From contig PHCE01000011.1 of NCBI GenBank assembly GCA_002840765.1, forward strand, positions 62,001-126,000: DNA of 64,000 bases. Direction: 5' to 3'. The DNA is from Betaproteobacteria bacterium HGW-Betaproteobacteria-7. Lineage in GTDB: Bacteria > Pseudomonadota > Gammaproteobacteria > Burkholderiales > Rhodocyclaceae. Position 1 is the first letter of the stretch; the number at the start of each line of letters is the position of its first letter. Made by a program: the position numbers and the translations under genes. Shown here one piece after another: positions 43,981 through 53,520 of this stretch. The notes beneath the pieces were generated by a model. That model was given only the letters and a program-made list of their open reading frames with translations. It was not told where the DNA came from and did not search any database.

Positions 43981-44433
43981 TTAGTCTTCGTTGCTTTCCC
44001 GCGTGCTGAATTTGCGCGTCGAGAATTCGTCCAGAAGCTTTTGCTCCTGGCGATTCTCGCGATAGCGTTCGCGGGCATCGTGTCGCTGCGACAAAGTGTC
44101 GATGGCTTTCAGGCGGGTATTCTGTTCGCGCCATTGCTCCTGGCCGGCGCGCGTGCTGCTTTCGGAATTGCCGACAACGATGCGCTGCTGGTTGATGGCG
44201 TCGTCGATGCGGGCGAGAAAGTCCTGGTAATTGCGCAGGATCAAACGGGTGACGCCTTCTGCCGTGGCCTCGCGCAGGCGCTGCGCGTATTCCTCGCGGT
44301 ATTGCTCAAGCATTTGCAGGCGGCTGCGCTGGTTCTGCTCGGCGGAGATCAACTGGCCGAGGCGGCGTGTTGCCTCGTCGGCGCGGGTCTGCATGATTTC
44401 CAGCAGTGGCTGGAGCGAGAAAGGTTGTGACAT
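43981..44433 (-). CDS. fliJ: Flagellar export protein FliJ
   Basis: FliJ is the coiled-coil stalk of the export ATPase and escorts chaperones. The 150-residue protein is almost completely helical, rich in Arg, Glu and Gln, with heptads such as LLEIMQTRADEATRRLGQLI and ILRNYQDFLARIDDAINQQR. It lies six bases after fliI. A gap of 57 bases separates it from fliK. Confidence 0.92.
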   Translation of the reverse strand: MSQPFSLQPLLEIMQTRADEATRRLGQLISAEQNQRSRLQMLEQYREEYAQRLREATAEGVTRLILRNYQDFLARIDDAINQQRIVVGNSESSTRAGQEQWREQNTRLKAIDTLSQRHDARERYRENRQEQKLLDEFSTRKFSTRESNED

Positions 44434-44439
44434 CGCTTA

Positions 44440-45855
44440 TCAGAACAATGACATCAAGGCATGCAGGCTGGATGGGAAATCGGCCTGCTCGGTCAGCTGT
44501 TGTTGGAGAAAGTGCTCCATTTTTGGGTAATTGGCAATCGCCTGGTCGAGCACCGGGTCAGTACCCGGCACGTAGGCGCCCACCGAGATCAGGTCGCGCG
44601 AGCGCTGATAGCGGGCGAACAGCACTTTGAATTTGCGGATCTGTTCGAGGTGACGTTCGTCGATCAGGTTGACCATGGCGCGACTGATCGACTGCTCGAT
44701 GTCGATGGCTGGGTAGTGCCCGGCGTCGGCCAGCGTCCGCGAGAGGACGATGTGACCGTCGAGGATGGCGCGTGCCGAGTCGGCGATCGGGTCCTGCTGG
44801 TCGTCGCCTTCGGCCAGTACAGTGTAGAAGGCGGTGATCGAGCCGCCACCTTCCGGGCCATTGCCGGCTCGTTCAACCAGTTGTGGCAGGCGGGCGAAGA
44901 CGGAGGGCGGATAGCCGCGGGTGGCTGGGGGTTCGCCGATGGCCAGGGCGATCTCGCGCTGGGCCATGGCGAAGCGGGTAAGCGAATCCATGATCAGCAG
45001 GACGTGCTTGCCCTGGTCGCGGAAGTATTCGGCAACCGTCGTTGCATAGGCGGCACCCTGCAGGCGCATCAGCGGTCCGGTATCGGCCGGGGCGGCGACG
45101 ACAACGGCGCGGCGCATACCTTCTTCGCCGAGAATCTGCTCGATGAATTCCTTGACCTCGCGGCCGCGTTCGCCGATCAGGCCGACGACGATCACTTCGG
45201 CACTGGTGTAGCGGGCCATCATGCCAAGCAGCACCGATTTGCCGACGCCGGAGCCGGCGAACAGACCCATGCGTTGCCCTCGACCGACGGTAAGCAGGGT
45301 ATTGATGGCGCGGATGCCGACGTCAAGCGGTTGTTCGATGGCAGCCCGCGACATCGGATTGATCGCCCGGCTCTGCAGCGGCCGGGTGCGCGAGGCGAGC
45401 ACCGGTCCCTTGTTGTCGAGCGGGCGACCGACGCCGTCGAGGACGCGACCGAGCAATTCTTCGCCGACCGGTGCCTGCTTGACGCGATCGATGGCGCGTC
45501 GACGCAGCGGTGGTGGGTCGCCGATACGCGGCGGCGCGGCGGCCGGCTCGAAGGCGACGACGCGCGAGCCGGGAGCCAGGCCGTAGAGATCATCGGAAGG
45601 CATCAGATAGAGTTTCTCGCCGGCAAAGCCGACCACTTCGGCCTCGACCGGAGCACCACTCGGCGGGTGGATGTGGCAGGTGCTGCCGAGCGGCAGCTTC
45701 AACCCGGAGGCTTCCATGACCAAGCCGTTGATGCGCGTCAGGCGGCCAACCGGCCATAGGGGCTGGGCATTGCCAACGGCGATGCGGCAGTTGTCCAGGA
45801 AGGTCTGCCAGTGGCTGGCGTGTACCGGTTGCTCGGGGGTCAGGGGGTCTGCCAT
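44440..45855 (-). CDS. fliI: Flagellum-specific export ATPase FliI
   Basis: FliI is the F1-beta-like ATPase that energises flagellar protein export. The 471-residue protein has the Walker A motif [11 protein letters not shown] at about residues 197-207, Walker B with [16 protein letters not shown], the catalytic Glu region [16 protein letters not shown], and the C-terminal helical domain. Its N-terminal part binds FliH. It overlaps fliH by 16 bases. All key motifs are intact. Confidence 0.97.
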   Translation of the reverse strand: MADPLTPEQPVHASHWQTFLDNCRIAVGNAQPLWPVGRLTRINGLVMEASGLKLPLGSTCHIHPPSGAPVEAEVVGFAGEKLYLMPSDDLYGLAPGSRVVAFEPAAAPPRIGDPPPLRRRAIDRVKQAPVGEELLGRVLDGVGRPLDNKGPVLASRTRPLQSRAINPMSRAAIEQPLDVGIRAINTLLTVGRGQRMGLFAGSGVGKSVLLGMMARYTSAEVIVVGLIGERGREVKEFIEQILGEEGMRRAVVVAAPADTGPLMRLQGAAYATTVAEYFRDQGKHVLLIMDSLTRFAMAQREIALAIGEPPATRGYPPSVFARLPQLVERAGNGPEGGGSITAFYTVLAEGDDQQDPIADSARAILDGHIVLSRTLADAGHYPAIDIEQSISRAMVNLIDERHLEQIRKFKVLFARYQRSRDLISVGAYVPGTDPVLDQAIANYPKMEHFLQQQLTEQADFPSSLHALMSLF

Positions 45856-46532
45856 GCCTTGGGCTCGGCGCCGATGGTTTCCAGTACCCGCTTGCGTCGC
45901 GTTTCGAGCGTTGCGTCGACCTCGCTGGCCCCGGCCAGAAGCACACAGCCGCCACGGCTGATCAACTGATCCTCGATGATCTGCGTGCCGCTCTGGGCCA
46001 GCTCGTCGCCGAGCAGGCGACGGACATCGGCAGCGTCAGCGGGATTCAGGCGCAGGGTGATGTGGGCGTGATGCAGCGGTAGCGTGGCAATTGCCTCGCG
46101 GATGGGCGGCAGCAGTGCATCCTCGCGGACGACGATGTGGGCGCGGGTGATCTGATCGGCGATTTCGATGGCCAGGCCGAGCAGTTGCTCAGCCACAGTC
46201 TGGTCAAGCTCCTTCAGCGCTTGCTGCAGGCCGTCGATCAGGGTGCCGTATTGCCCGGCGAATGCCTCGGCGGCGAGGCGGGCCTCGGTCGCGGCGGCTT
46301 CCCGACCTTCGGCGAGTCCGGCGGCGTAGCCCTGGCTATGCGCCTCCTCGTGCATTTGCTCGATGTCTTCTGCAGTGGGCAGACGCACCTCCGGTTCTGG
46401 CGGCAGGGCCGGAGCCGTGGTTGGGGCGGCATCGACCGCCGGCTGGGGGGCTGCGGCTGGTTTCGGCTTGCCATCGAAGGAGTCGAGCTGCCAGCGCTGG
46501 TAACTGCCGAGTTCTGCCTTGGGAATGACCAT
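45840..46532 (-). CDS. fliH: Flagellar export ATPase regulator FliH
   Basis: FliH links the FliI ATPase to FliN of the C ring and controls its activity. The 230-residue protein has an Ala/Pro-rich N-terminal segment, a Glu/Ala/Gln-rich helical part (about residues 55-120), and the C-terminal domain with [20 protein letters not shown] and [20 protein letters not shown], typical of FliH and related ATP synthase delta-like folds. It begins 13 bases after the fliG stop codon. Confidence 0.93.
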   Translation of the reverse strand: MVIPKAELGSYQRWQLDSFDGKPKPAAAPQPAVDAAPTTAPALPPEPEVRLPTAEDIEQMHEEAHSQGYAAGLAEGREAAATEARLAAEAFAGQYGTLIDGLQQALKELDQTVAEQLLGLAIEIADQITRAHIVVREDALLPPIREAIATLPLHHAHITLRLNPADAADVRRLLGDELAQSGTQIIEDQLISRGGCVLLAGASEVDATLETRRKRVLETIGAEPKAWQTP

Positions 46533-46545
46533 GGTCGTCTGCCGA

Positions 46546-47550
46546 CTAGATCATCTGTTCGCCGCCGGCTCCGCCGAGGACGATCTGGCCTTCGTCGGCC
46601 AGGCGACGAACAACCTTGAGGATTTCCTTCTGTTCGGCCTCGACTTCCGAGAGGCGCACCGGCCCCTTCGATTCGAGGTCTTCGCGGAGCATTTCGGCGG
46701 CCCGCTGCGACATGTTCTTGAAGATCTTCTCGCGCAGATCCGGCGAAGCGCCTTTCAGCGCCAGGATCAGCGAGTCGGACTGGATTTCGCGCAGAATCAT
46801 CTGGATCGAGCGGTCGTCGATGTCCATCAGGTTTTCGAAGACGAACATCTCGTCGAGGATTTTCTGCGCCAGATCCGGGTCGTATTCGCGGATGGCGTCG
46901 ACTACCGAGGTTTCGTTGGTAGCGCCGATGAAGTTGAGGATTTCGGCCACCGTCCGCACGCCGCCCATGGCCGTCCGCTTGACGCTGGCCGAGCCGGAGA
47001 GGATACGCGCCATTGCTTCGTTGAGCTCGCGCAGGGCGGCCGGCTGGATGCCTTCGAGCGTGGCAATGCGCAGCACGACATCGTTGCGTAGGCGCTCGGT
47101 GAAATGGTTAAGGATCTCGCTGGCCTGATCGTGCTCAAGGTGCACCAGGATGGTGGCGATGATCTGCGGGTGCTCATTCCTGATCAGATCGGCGACCGTC
47201 GGCGCATCCATCCATTTCAAGCCTTCGATGCCCGAGGTCTCGCCACCCTGCAGGATGCGCGAGATCAGGTTGGAGGCCTTGTCATCGCCAAGGGCCTTGG
47301 TCAGCACCGAGCGGATGTAGCTGTCAGTATCGACGTGCATGGCGCCGTGCTCGGCGGCGATCTGGTGGAATTCGTCAAGCACCGCCTCGACCTTGACACG
47401 CGGCACCGATTTCAGCGTTGCCATGGCGTGGCCGAGCTTCTGCACTTCGCGCGGGCCGAGCTGACGCAGAACGTCTGCCGCCTGTTCCTCGCCCAGGGCG
47501 ATGAGCAGCGTGGCGCTCTTTTCCAGGCCTTCTTCGGGGCTAGTTGGCAT
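46546..47550 (-). CDS. fliG: Flagellar motor switch protein FliG
   Basis: FliG is the C-ring protein that contacts the stator and generates torque. The 334-residue protein shows N-terminal, middle and C-terminal domains: ATLLIALGEEQAADVLRQLG near the start, the middle-domain EHPQIIATILVHLEHDQASE segment, the GGVRTVAEILNFI segment and charged torque-helix residues in DDRSIQMILREIQSDSLILA. It overlaps fliF by 11 bases. Residues are as expected for interaction with MotA-type loops. Confidence 0.97.
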   Translation of the reverse strand: MPTSPEEGLEKSATLLIALGEEQAADVLRQLGPREVQKLGHAMATLKSVPRVKVEAVLDEFHQIAAEHGAMHVDTDSYIRSVLTKALGDDKASNLISRILQGGETSGIEGLKWMDAPTVADLIRNEHPQIIATILVHLEHDQASEILNHFTERLRNDVVLRIATLEGIQPAALRELNEAMARILSGSASVKRTAMGGVRTVAEILNFIGATNETSVVDAIREYDPDLAQKILDEMFVFENLMDIDDRSIQMILREIQSDSLILALKGASPDLREKIFKNMSQRAAEMLREDLESKGPVRLSEVEAEQKEILKVVRRLADEGQIVLGGAGGEQMI

Positions 47551-49288
47551 TGGCGCCCATCCAGTCCTTGATGATGTTGGCTACCGCCTTCGGATCGGCC
47601 TGGGCGATGTCGCGGGCCTTCTGCACCTTGGCGGCGTAATGGTCGATCTGTACATCGCTGCCACCTTCCTCTCCGGGCGCACCAGGCAGGCCATCGGGGC
47701 CGTAGAGGACACCGCCTTCGCCGGCCGGGCCACGGGCATCGCGGGTCCCCGGGGGCGGGAACATGGTCTTCAGCGTCGGCTGGATGATCTTGAAGTAGAG
47801 CAGGGCGATGGCGACGAGGACGATCAGCAGTTTGATCAGGTCCTTGGCATAGGAGATGTTTTCCGGATCCTGCCAGAGCGGTATCGACAGTTCCGTCTTA
47901 ACGCTCTCGGTGAATGGGGCATTGGCCACCGATAGCGTGTCGCCGCGCTCCTTGCTGAAGCCCATCGCTTCACGGATGAGTTCGTTGATCTGCTTCAATT
48001 CCGCTTCTGGCAGCGGCACGACCGACGGTTTGCCATCCCTGCCGACGGCCTTGCGGTGATTGACGACGACCGCCGCCGAGAGGCGACGGATTTCGCCCTG
48101 CGCCTGCTTGGTGTAACGGATGGTCTTGTCCACCTCGTAATTGATCGTCGAGTTCTTGCTCGTGCTCAGCGGCGGTGCAGCGCCGGCCAACGGCGCGCTG
48201 ATGCCACCAACTTCGATGCGGCCATTGGCCTCTCCCGGTCGGGCCGGCTGGCCGGGAACGCCGGCGCCAACGTTGGGCTGGGTCAGCGGCGCCGTGGCCG
48301 GTACGGGCGGCTGGTTGGTCAGTGCTCCGGGTACGCCGCCAACCGACTGGTTGACGCTCGCCGACTCGTTGTTCTGCTGGCTGCGGATGACGCTGCTTTC
48401 CGGGGTGCTATTCGGGCGGAAGGTTTCGGCGGTCTGCTCGCTCTGCGAGAAATCCAGGTCGGCGGCCACCTGTACCCGGAAATTCTCGGCACCGAGCAGC
48501 GGCTTCAGGATGTTGTCGATGCGCTGGATGATGCCGTCTTCTATCTCGCGGACATACTTCACCTGTACCGGGTCAAGCCCAAAGCTGTTGGCGCTTTTCA
48601 GTTGCGAAAGCAGGGCGCCGTTCTGGTCGATGACGGTAACGTTGGTTATCGGCAGGTTGGGAACGCTGGAGGAAATCAGGTGGGCGATGCCGGCGATCTG
48701 TCCGCCGTCGAGCGCCCTTCCGGGATAGAGATTGAGCATGGCCGAGGCGGTCGGCTTTTGTTCGTCGCGGACGAATACCGAGGGCTTGGGGATGGCCAGG
48801 TGCACGCGTGCCGACTGCACCGCGCCGATCGACTGGATAGTGCGCGCCAGTTCGCCTTCGAGGCCGCGCTGATAGTTGACCTGCTCGGCGAACTGGCTGG
48901 TGCCGAATTTCTGGTTCTCCATCAGTTCGAAGCCGACCAGGCCGCCACGCGGTAGCCCCTCAGAGGCCAGTTTCAGGCGCACCTCGTGGACGCGATCGGC
49001 CGGCACCATGAGGGCGCCGCTGCTGCTGAAACGATGGGGGATGTTCTGTGCTTCCAGATTGGCAACGATGGTGCCGCCATCCTTCTCAGTCAGATTGGAA
49101 AACAGGATTTTCCAGTCCGGTTGTCGGCTCCACAGGATACTGCCGACAATGATGGCGATGATTGCGGCAATGCCGACCATGAAGACGATCTTCTGCTGCT
49201 CGCTCAAACGGTTGAAGGCCGCACGCAGACGTTCCGCCGGATTGCCGCCCGGAGCGGTTCCTGCTGTGGTTTCAGTCGTCGCTGCCAT
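47540..49288 (-). CDS. fliF: Flagellar MS-ring protein FliF
   Basis: FliF forms the MS ring in the inner membrane, the base on which the motor and export gate assemble. The 582-residue protein has two membrane helices (about residues 30-50 and 450-475) flanking a large periplasmic domain with VQSARVHLAIPKPSVFVRDE and QVAADLDFSQSEQTAETFRP, and a C-terminal cytoplasmic tail that binds FliG. I start at the ATG at 49288; a TTG three bases upstream is unlikely. The promoter region is shared with the divergent fleS; a degenerate sigma54-like element is found there at 49323-49339. Confidence 0.96.
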   Translation of the reverse strand: MAATTETTAGTAPGGNPAERLRAAFNRLSEQQKIVFMVGIAAIIAIIVGSILWSRQPDWKILFSNLTEKDGGTIVANLEAQNIPHRFSSSGALMVPADRVHEVRLKLASEGLPRGGLVGFELMENQKFGTSQFAEQVNYQRGLEGELARTIQSIGAVQSARVHLAIPKPSVFVRDEQKPTASAMLNLYPGRALDGGQIAGIAHLISSSVPNLPITNVTVIDQNGALLSQLKSANSFGLDPVQVKYVREIEDGIIQRIDNILKPLLGAENFRVQVAADLDFSQSEQTAETFRPNSTPESSVIRSQQNNESASVNQSVGGVPGALTNQPPVPATAPLTQPNVGAGVPGQPARPGEANGRIEVGGISAPLAGAAPPLSTSKNSTINYEVDKTIRYTKQAQGEIRRLSAAVVVNHRKAVGRDGKPSVVPLPEAELKQINELIREAMGFSKERGDTLSVANAPFTESVKTELSIPLWQDPENISYAKDLIKLLIVLVAIALLYFKIIQPTLKTMFPPPGTRDARGPAGEGGVLYGPDGLPGAPGEEGGSDVQIDHYAAKVQKARDIAQADPKAVANIIKDWMGANAN

Positions 49289-49322
49289 CAATGCCTGGTG
49301 AAATGCCGTAAAAATGAAGAAG

Positions 49323-49339
49323 AATCAATCGGGAAGCCA
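49323..49339 (-). promoter_or_regulatory. Degenerate sigma54-like element upstream of fliF
   Basis: On the minus strand TGGCTTCCCGATTGATT has the GG dinucleotide and correct ten-base spacing, but the -12 GC is GA, which normally weakens sigma54 promoters strongly. It lies 34 bases upstream of the fliF ATG, a plausible place, and the sister operons flgB and fliE have better sites. Confidence 0.3.
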
Positions 49340-49396
49340 AATTTTCCTAGAAATATTCTACTATTACCGGCGCTGAATTCACCCTATCTTTTTTCG

Positions 49397-50593
49397 ATGC
49401 CACTTCCCCTGGATACCGCTGCCGCCGCTGCCGCCGAGGCCAAGACCGCCGATTTGCAGCGGGCGTTCGCCATGTTCAACCAGGTTTCTGCCGAGTTGAC
49501 CCAGGCCTATGAGGCCCTCCAGGGGCGGGTGGCTTCGCTGACCGAGGAACTGGCCATCGCCAATGGCGAGCTGCGCCGCCAGTTCGAAGAAAAGGAGGCG
49601 CTTTCCGAACGCCTGTCATCACTGCTCGATGCATTGCCGGCCGGCGTCGTACTGCTCGATGCCAATGCCCTCGTTGTCGCCACCAATCCGGCGGCGATGG
49701 CCATGTTCGGCAACGCGACCATCGGTCGCCACTGGGGTGATGTCGTCCGTGCCCACCTGGAGCCGGCCCTGACCGTCGGCGAATGGCTGCTCGGCGAGCG
49801 CCGGTTGTCGATTGCCGAAAGCCTGCTGCCTTCAGCCGGCGGCCGGATCATGCTGGTTCATGACGTGACGGCAGCGCACCGCATGCAGGCCGATCTGGAA
49901 CGCAGCCAGCGCCTGGCGGCGATGGGCGAGATGGCCGCCTCGCTGGCCCACCAGTTGCGAACTCCCTTGGCTGCAGCCCTGCTGCACACCGCCAATCTCG
50001 GCCAGCCGGGGCTCAGCGACGAGTTGCGGACGCGCTTCTCGGGCAAGGCGAGCGGCCAGTTGCGCCGTCTCGAGCGCTTGATCCAGGATGTACTGCTCTT
50101 TGCCCGCGGCGAAAGCATCGGCCGCGATGTGATCGTCGCCAGCGAACTGCTGGCCGAGGCGGCACAAACGGTGGAGCCGTTGATGCGCGAGCACGGATTG
50201 GCGTTTTCCGTTGCCGACGCCTGTGCCGAAGCGGTCATCGTCGGCAGCCGCAAGGCGCTTTTCGGCGCCCTGGTCAATCTGCTGGAAAATGCCATGCAGG
50301 CGACGCCGGCAGGCGGCAAAATTTGCCTCTCCGGCAATTGTCGTGGCGATCTGCTGGCCATCGGTGTGCGCGATAGCGGCCCGGGCATCGAGCGGGCGAC
50401 GCAGGCGCGCATCTTCGAGCCCTTCTTTACCACCAAGGGCCAGGGTACCGGCCTCGGCCTGGCTATCGCCCTCGGCGTCGCCCGTGCCCACGGCGGTGCC
50501 ATCGAACTGCTTTCCGAACCTGGCGCTGGCGCCGAGTTCGTCATCACCCTGCCGATCGCCTCGGCGGAGCAAGGAATGGAAGAACATGTCTGA
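49397..50593 (+). CDS. fleS: Flagellar sensor histidine kinase FleS/FlrB
   Basis: A 398-residue soluble histidine kinase that should phosphorylate the next gene product. It has a coiled-coil start (about residues 15-70), a small PAS domain (about 72-160), the HisKA domain with H185 in SLAHQLRTPLA, and HATPase with N box NLLENAMQA and G boxes RDSGPGI and GTGLGLAIAL. No membrane helix is seen, as in FleS and FlrB. I use the ATG at 49397; the long upstream in-frame extension runs antisense through fliF and is not credible. It overlaps fleR by eight bases. The signal is unknown; in relatives it reports on export-apparatus assembly. Confidence 0.9.
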   Translation: MPLPLDTAAAAAAEAKTADLQRAFAMFNQVSAELTQAYEALQGRVASLTEELAIANGELRRQFEEKEALSERLSSLLDALPAGVVLLDANALVVATNPAAMAMFGNATIGRHWGDVVRAHLEPALTVGEWLLGERRLSIAESLLPSAGGRIMLVHDVTAAHRMQADLERSQRLAAMGEMAASLAHQLRTPLAAALLHTANLGQPGLSDELRTRFSGKASGQLRRLERLIQDVLLFARGESIGRDVIVASELLAEAAQTVEPLMREHGLAFSVADACAEAVIVGSRKALFGALVNLLENAMQATPAGGKICLSGNCRGDLLAIGVRDSGPGIERATQARIFEPFFTTKGQGTGLGLAIALGVARAHGGAIELLSEPGAGAEFVITLPIASAEQGMEEHV

Positions 50594-51950
50594 ACATAGC
50601 CTGCCGATTCTCGTTGTCGAGGACGACGCCAGCCTGCGCGAGGCGATCGGCGACACGCTGGAGCTGGCCGGGCGGCCCTACGTCGCCGTCGATGGCGGCG
50701 AGGCAGCGCTCAAGGTCTTGGCGGAACAGGCTTTCTCCATCGTCGTCAGCGATGTGCGGATGATGCCGATGGACGGCATCACGCTGCTCAAGGAAGTGCG
50801 CCAGCGCCTGCCGCACCTGCCGGTGGTGCTGATGACGGCCTACGCTGAAGTGGACAAGGCGGTCGACGCCATGCGTTCCGGGGCCTGCGATTTCCTGCTC
50901 AAGCCCTTCGAGCCGGCCGCCCTGCTGGCGCACATCAACAAGTATGAATTGCCGGAAGGCGGCGATGAGGGGGCTGGTGTCATTGCCATCGATCCGGCCA
51001 GCCGCGATCTTTTCGCCATGGCCGCGCGTGTCGCCCAGACCGATGCGACGGTGCTGCTGACCGGAGAATCTGGAGTCGGCAAGGAAGTGGTCGCGCGCTA
51101 TATCCATCGTCATTCGGGGCGGCGGCAGGGGCCGTTCGTCGCCATCAACTGCGCGGCGATCCCCGACAGCCTGCTCGAAGCCACGCTGTTCGGTTACGAG
51201 AAGGGCGCCTTTACCGGTGCCCAACAGGCGCAGGCCGGCAAGTTCGAACAGGCCGAAGGCGGCACCCTGCTGCTCGATGAAGTCACCGAAATGCCGATGG
51301 GCCTCCAGGCCAAGCTGCTGCGCGTATTGCAGGAGCGGGAGGTCGAGCGGGTAGGCGGCAAGAAACCCGTGCAGCTCAATATCCGCATCGTCGCCACCTC
51401 AAATCGCGACATGGCTGAGGCAGTCGCCAAGGGTGTCTTTCGCGAGGATCTGTTCTATCGCCTCAACGTCTTCCCGGTGGACATCCCGGCGCTGCGCCAG
51501 CGGCGCGAGGACATCGTCGCCATCGCCCGCCATTTTGTCGTCGAACACGGTGGTCGCCTCGGACGTCCGGGCGTTTCGCTGTCGCCGGCTGCCGAGGCGG
51601 CGCTGATCGCCCATGACTGGCCGGGCAATGTGCGCGAGTTGGAGAACGTCATTCAGCGCGCGTTGATTCTCTCGACCGGCAGCCTGATTGGTCCCGAACA
51701 CCTGCATCTTGCGCCGCGGCCTCTGAGCCAGGAGGCGCCGCGATCAGTCACCGAGGTGCCAGACGCGACACTGCCAGAGGGTGAAAAAAGGGTAGATAAT
51801 ATGAAAGACCTTGAGCGCGACCACATCCTGCGCACGCTGGCTGAAGTCGGCGGCTCACGCAAGGCGGCGATCGAGCGTCTCGGCATATCGGAGCGCACAC
51901 TGCGGTATAAGCTGCAGCAGTATCGCGACGAGGGATATTTCAACGGCTGA
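50586..51950 (+). CDS. fleR: Sigma54-dependent flagellar response regulator FleR/FlrC
   Basis: A 454-residue NtrC-type activator: receiver domain with D13-D14 and phospho-acceptor D56, AAA+ domain with Walker A GESGVGKE, the sigma54-contacting GAFTGA loop (residues 207-212) and Walker B EGGTLLLDEVTEM, and a C-terminal Fis-type helix-turn-helix (GGSRKAAIERLGISERTLRY). It overlaps fleS by eight bases. In Pseudomonas and Vibrio the ortholog activates hook and basal-body genes, matching the sigma54 sites found here before flgB and fliE. No FleQ/FlrA master regulator is in the window. Confidence 0.93.
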   Translation: MSEHSLPILVVEDDASLREAIGDTLELAGRPYVAVDGGEAALKVLAEQAFSIVVSDVRMMPMDGITLLKEVRQRLPHLPVVLMTAYAEVDKAVDAMRSGACDFLLKPFEPAALLAHINKYELPEGGDEGAGVIAIDPASRDLFAMAARVAQTDATVLLTGESGVGKEVVARYIHRHSGRRQGPFVAINCAAIPDSLLEATLFGYEKGAFTGAQQAQAGKFEQAEGGTLLLDEVTEMPMGLQAKLLRVLQEREVERVGGKKPVQLNIRIVATSNRDMAEAVAKGVFREDLFYRLNVFPVDIPALRQRREDIVAIARHFVVEHGGRLGRPGVSLSPAAEAALIAHDWPGNVRELENVIQRALILSTGSLIGPEHLHLAPRPLSQEAPRSVTEVPDATLPEGEKRVDNMKDLERDHILRTLAEVGGSRKAAIERLGISERTLRYKLQQYRDEGYFNG

Positions 51951-51952
51951 TC

Positions 51953-51969
51953 TGGCCTGGGAATTGCTT
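51953..51969 (+). promoter_or_regulatory. Sigma54 promoter of fliE
   Basis: TGGCCTGGGAATTGCTT has GG and GC exactly ten bases apart and the TTGC core of the -12 element. It begins two bases after the fleR stop codon and lies 29 bases upstream of the fliE ATG. Confidence 0.85.
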
Positions 51970-51998
51970 GTATCTGGCCGAGGATTTAGGAGCGAAAT

Positions 51999-52319
51999 AT
52001 GGACACCCAAGGTATCGAACAAATGTTGAGCGTGCTGCGCAGTACCGCTGCGCAGGCTTCCGGCACGACGCCGGTCGCCGCGCCGACAGCCGGGGGGATG
52101 GATTTCGCCGAAGTTTTGAAGAGTTCCATCGACAAGGTCAATACAACCCAGTCTCAGGCTAACCAGATGGCGGAAAAACTTGCCGCCGGCGATACGTCGC
52201 AGAACCTGCATGAAGTGATGATTGCGTTGCAGACGGCCAGCGTTTCCTTCCAGGAGATGGTCCAGGTCCGCAACCGCTTGGTCTCAGCCTACCAGGACAT
52301 GATGAACATGCAGATTTAA
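51999..52319 (+). CDS. fliE: Flagellar basal-body junction protein FliE
   Basis: FliE joins the MS ring and export gate to the rod. The 106-residue protein has the conserved FAEVLKSSIDKVNTTQSQAN segment and the C-terminal helices HEVMIALQTASVSFQEMVQV and RNRLVSAYQDMMNMQI. TTAGGAGCG precedes the ATG. It is here separated from fliF by fleSR and read in the opposite direction, with its own sigma54 promoter. Confidence 0.95.
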   Translation: MDTQGIEQMLSVLRSTAAQASGTTPVAAPTAGGMDFAEVLKSSIDKVNTTQSQANQMAEKLAAGDTSQNLHEVMIALQTASVSFQEMVQVRNRLVSAYQDMMNMQI

Positions 52320-52325
52320 GGCTGT

Positions 52326-52350
52326 TAGCCACCGGCGATGCTGGTGGCTA
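52326..52350. terminator. Hairpin between convergent fliE and ycgR
   Basis: TAGCCACC and GGTGGCTA form an 8-bp stem around a nine-base loop, in the 42-base gap between the convergent genes. No T run follows on either strand, so termination strength is uncertain; it may act in both directions. Confidence 0.45.
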
Positions 52351-52361
52351 CTTGCCTCCCG

Positions 52362-53147
52362 TCAGGCGGTCAGTCCTGATTCGCGGGCCTTGCGTTCACG
52401 CTCGATACGGGCGATGTAGCGCTCAATGAAAGCCAGGCGCGTGCCGGGCAAATTCACGAACTCACAGCCGATGCGCAGGTTGTGCTGTCCATCCCGGGCA
52501 GAGACTTCAACAGTTTTGCGAACCCGCAAGTTGACCTGGGTTACCCCCTCTTCCGGAATGTCCAGCCGGCATTGCTGAAACAGTGCGTCGCGCGGGAAAT
52601 AACGGGCCAGTTCGAGCGGGCCGATCAGGCTGACACCGCCGCCACTGATGTCGGACAGCGTCAGCTCGAAAGTTTGCAAGGCACCATCTTCTTCGCGGGT
52701 AGCCAGTTGGCAGGTGATCGGCGACGCCAGGGGTGGCTCCAGGCGAAAAAATTCGCGCCGCTGCAGGCGCAGGAGCTGCTTAGGCAGCGGGGCGGCGAGC
52801 AGCGATTGTCCCTGATAGGAGGCGCGATGAAGCGCCGGCAGAAGCATCTGCATCTTGACCCGATCGAGATTGGTGACCAGGGTGAGCCGCTTGGCTCCAC
52901 AAGCGTTGGCGTTGCTTTCCTCGGCATTCGACGGGTCGAGGAAAAGTGTGCCGGCGGCGTCGTCAACGGCGACGATGGAGGTCAGGAAAAATGCCTGGCC
53001 GGCGTCAATATAGGCGGTGAACAAGCAGCGTCGCTTGGCCAGCAGGTTCAGGTAAAAGCTGATTTCCAGGGGATTGCCGAGGAAGAACTGGGCGTACACC
53101 TCGGGGTGGTCGATCTCGAAATCGGGAGCGGGAAGTTCTTCAGCCAT
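52362..53147 (-). CDS. ycgR: Flagellar brake protein YcgR (PilZ domain)
   Basis: YcgR binds cyclic di-GMP and slows or biases the motor. The 261-residue protein has an N-terminal YcgR (PilZN-type) domain (about residues 10-120) and a C-terminal PilZ domain with the c-di-GMP-binding RxxxR motif (R131 to R135, in QRREFFR) and DISGGG (from D166), so binding should be intact. I start at the ATG at 53147; the ORF could be read further upstream but this would run into flhX. It is the last gene of the fliC-side minus-strand group, 82 bases after the flhX stop. Confidence 0.9.
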   Translation of the reverse strand: MAEELPAPDFEIDHPEVYAQFFLGNPLEISFYLNLLAKRRCLFTAYIDAGQAFFLTSIVAVDDAAGTLFLDPSNAEESNANACGAKRLTLVTNLDRVKMQMLLPALHRASYQGQSLLAAPLPKQLLRLQRREFFRLEPPLASPITCQLATREEDGALQTFELTLSDISGGGVSLIGPLELARYFPRDALFQQCRLDIPEEGVTQVNLRVRKTVEVSARDGQHNLRIGCEFVNLPGTRLAFIERYIARIERERKARESGLTA

Positions 53148-53229
53148 GATCGACGGATGGTCAATGCAAAAGTGATGGCGGCATCTTAATCGAATGCACC
53201 GCTTTTTCGGCAGCGGTAGCCGTCTGTCG

Positions 53230-53520
53230 TCAAATGGGTGGCGTTGCGTCGTCGCCGTGTTCGATACGGTAGAGCCAGGCCAGGAGTTCGGCAACCGCCA
53301 TGTAGAGCTGTGGGGGAATGTGCTCGTCGATATCGACCTGGGTGAGCAGAGCGACGAGTTCCGGCGACTCATGGACATAGACGCCATGTTCGCGGGCGCG
53401 GGCAATGATTTCCTCGGCGATCAGTCCCTTGCCTTTGGCGACGATACGAGGAGCGGCATCGGTTTGCCGGTAGGCCAGGGCAATGGCCTCGCGGGCGCCG
53501 TTAGCTTCCGGTTTGCTCAT
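53230..53520 (-). CDS. FlhB C-terminal-domain paralog (FlhX-type)
   Basis: A 96-residue soluble protein matching only the last part of FlhB after the NPTH cleavage site: AIALAYRQTDAAPRIVAKGK corresponds to the FlhB segment AVALSYQTGMAAPRVVAKGM, and DIDEHIPPQLYMAVAELLAW to its C-terminal part. It has no membrane segments and no NPTH. Such stand-alone domains (FlhX) can in some bacteria replace the cleaved FlhB fragment. It overlaps the second fliK-like gene by 20 bases, a suggestive pairing, since FliK and FlhB together control substrate switching. Function here is inferred. Confidence 0.85.
   Translation of the reverse strand: MSKPEANGAREAIALAYRQTDAAPRIVAKGKGLIAEEIIARAREHGVYVHESPELVALLTQVDIDEHIPPQLYMAVAELLAWLYRIEHGDDATPPI

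Noticed and set aside
48986..49396. N-terminal extension of the FleS kinase
   Set aside because: It would run antisense through the 5' end of fliF, while a coiled-coil-PAS-HisKA protein of normal length starts at 49397.
53198..53217. Hairpin ACCGCT / AGCGGT after flhX
   Set aside because: The stem is only 6 bp with an eight-base loop and no T run in the direction of transcription; too weak to call a terminator.
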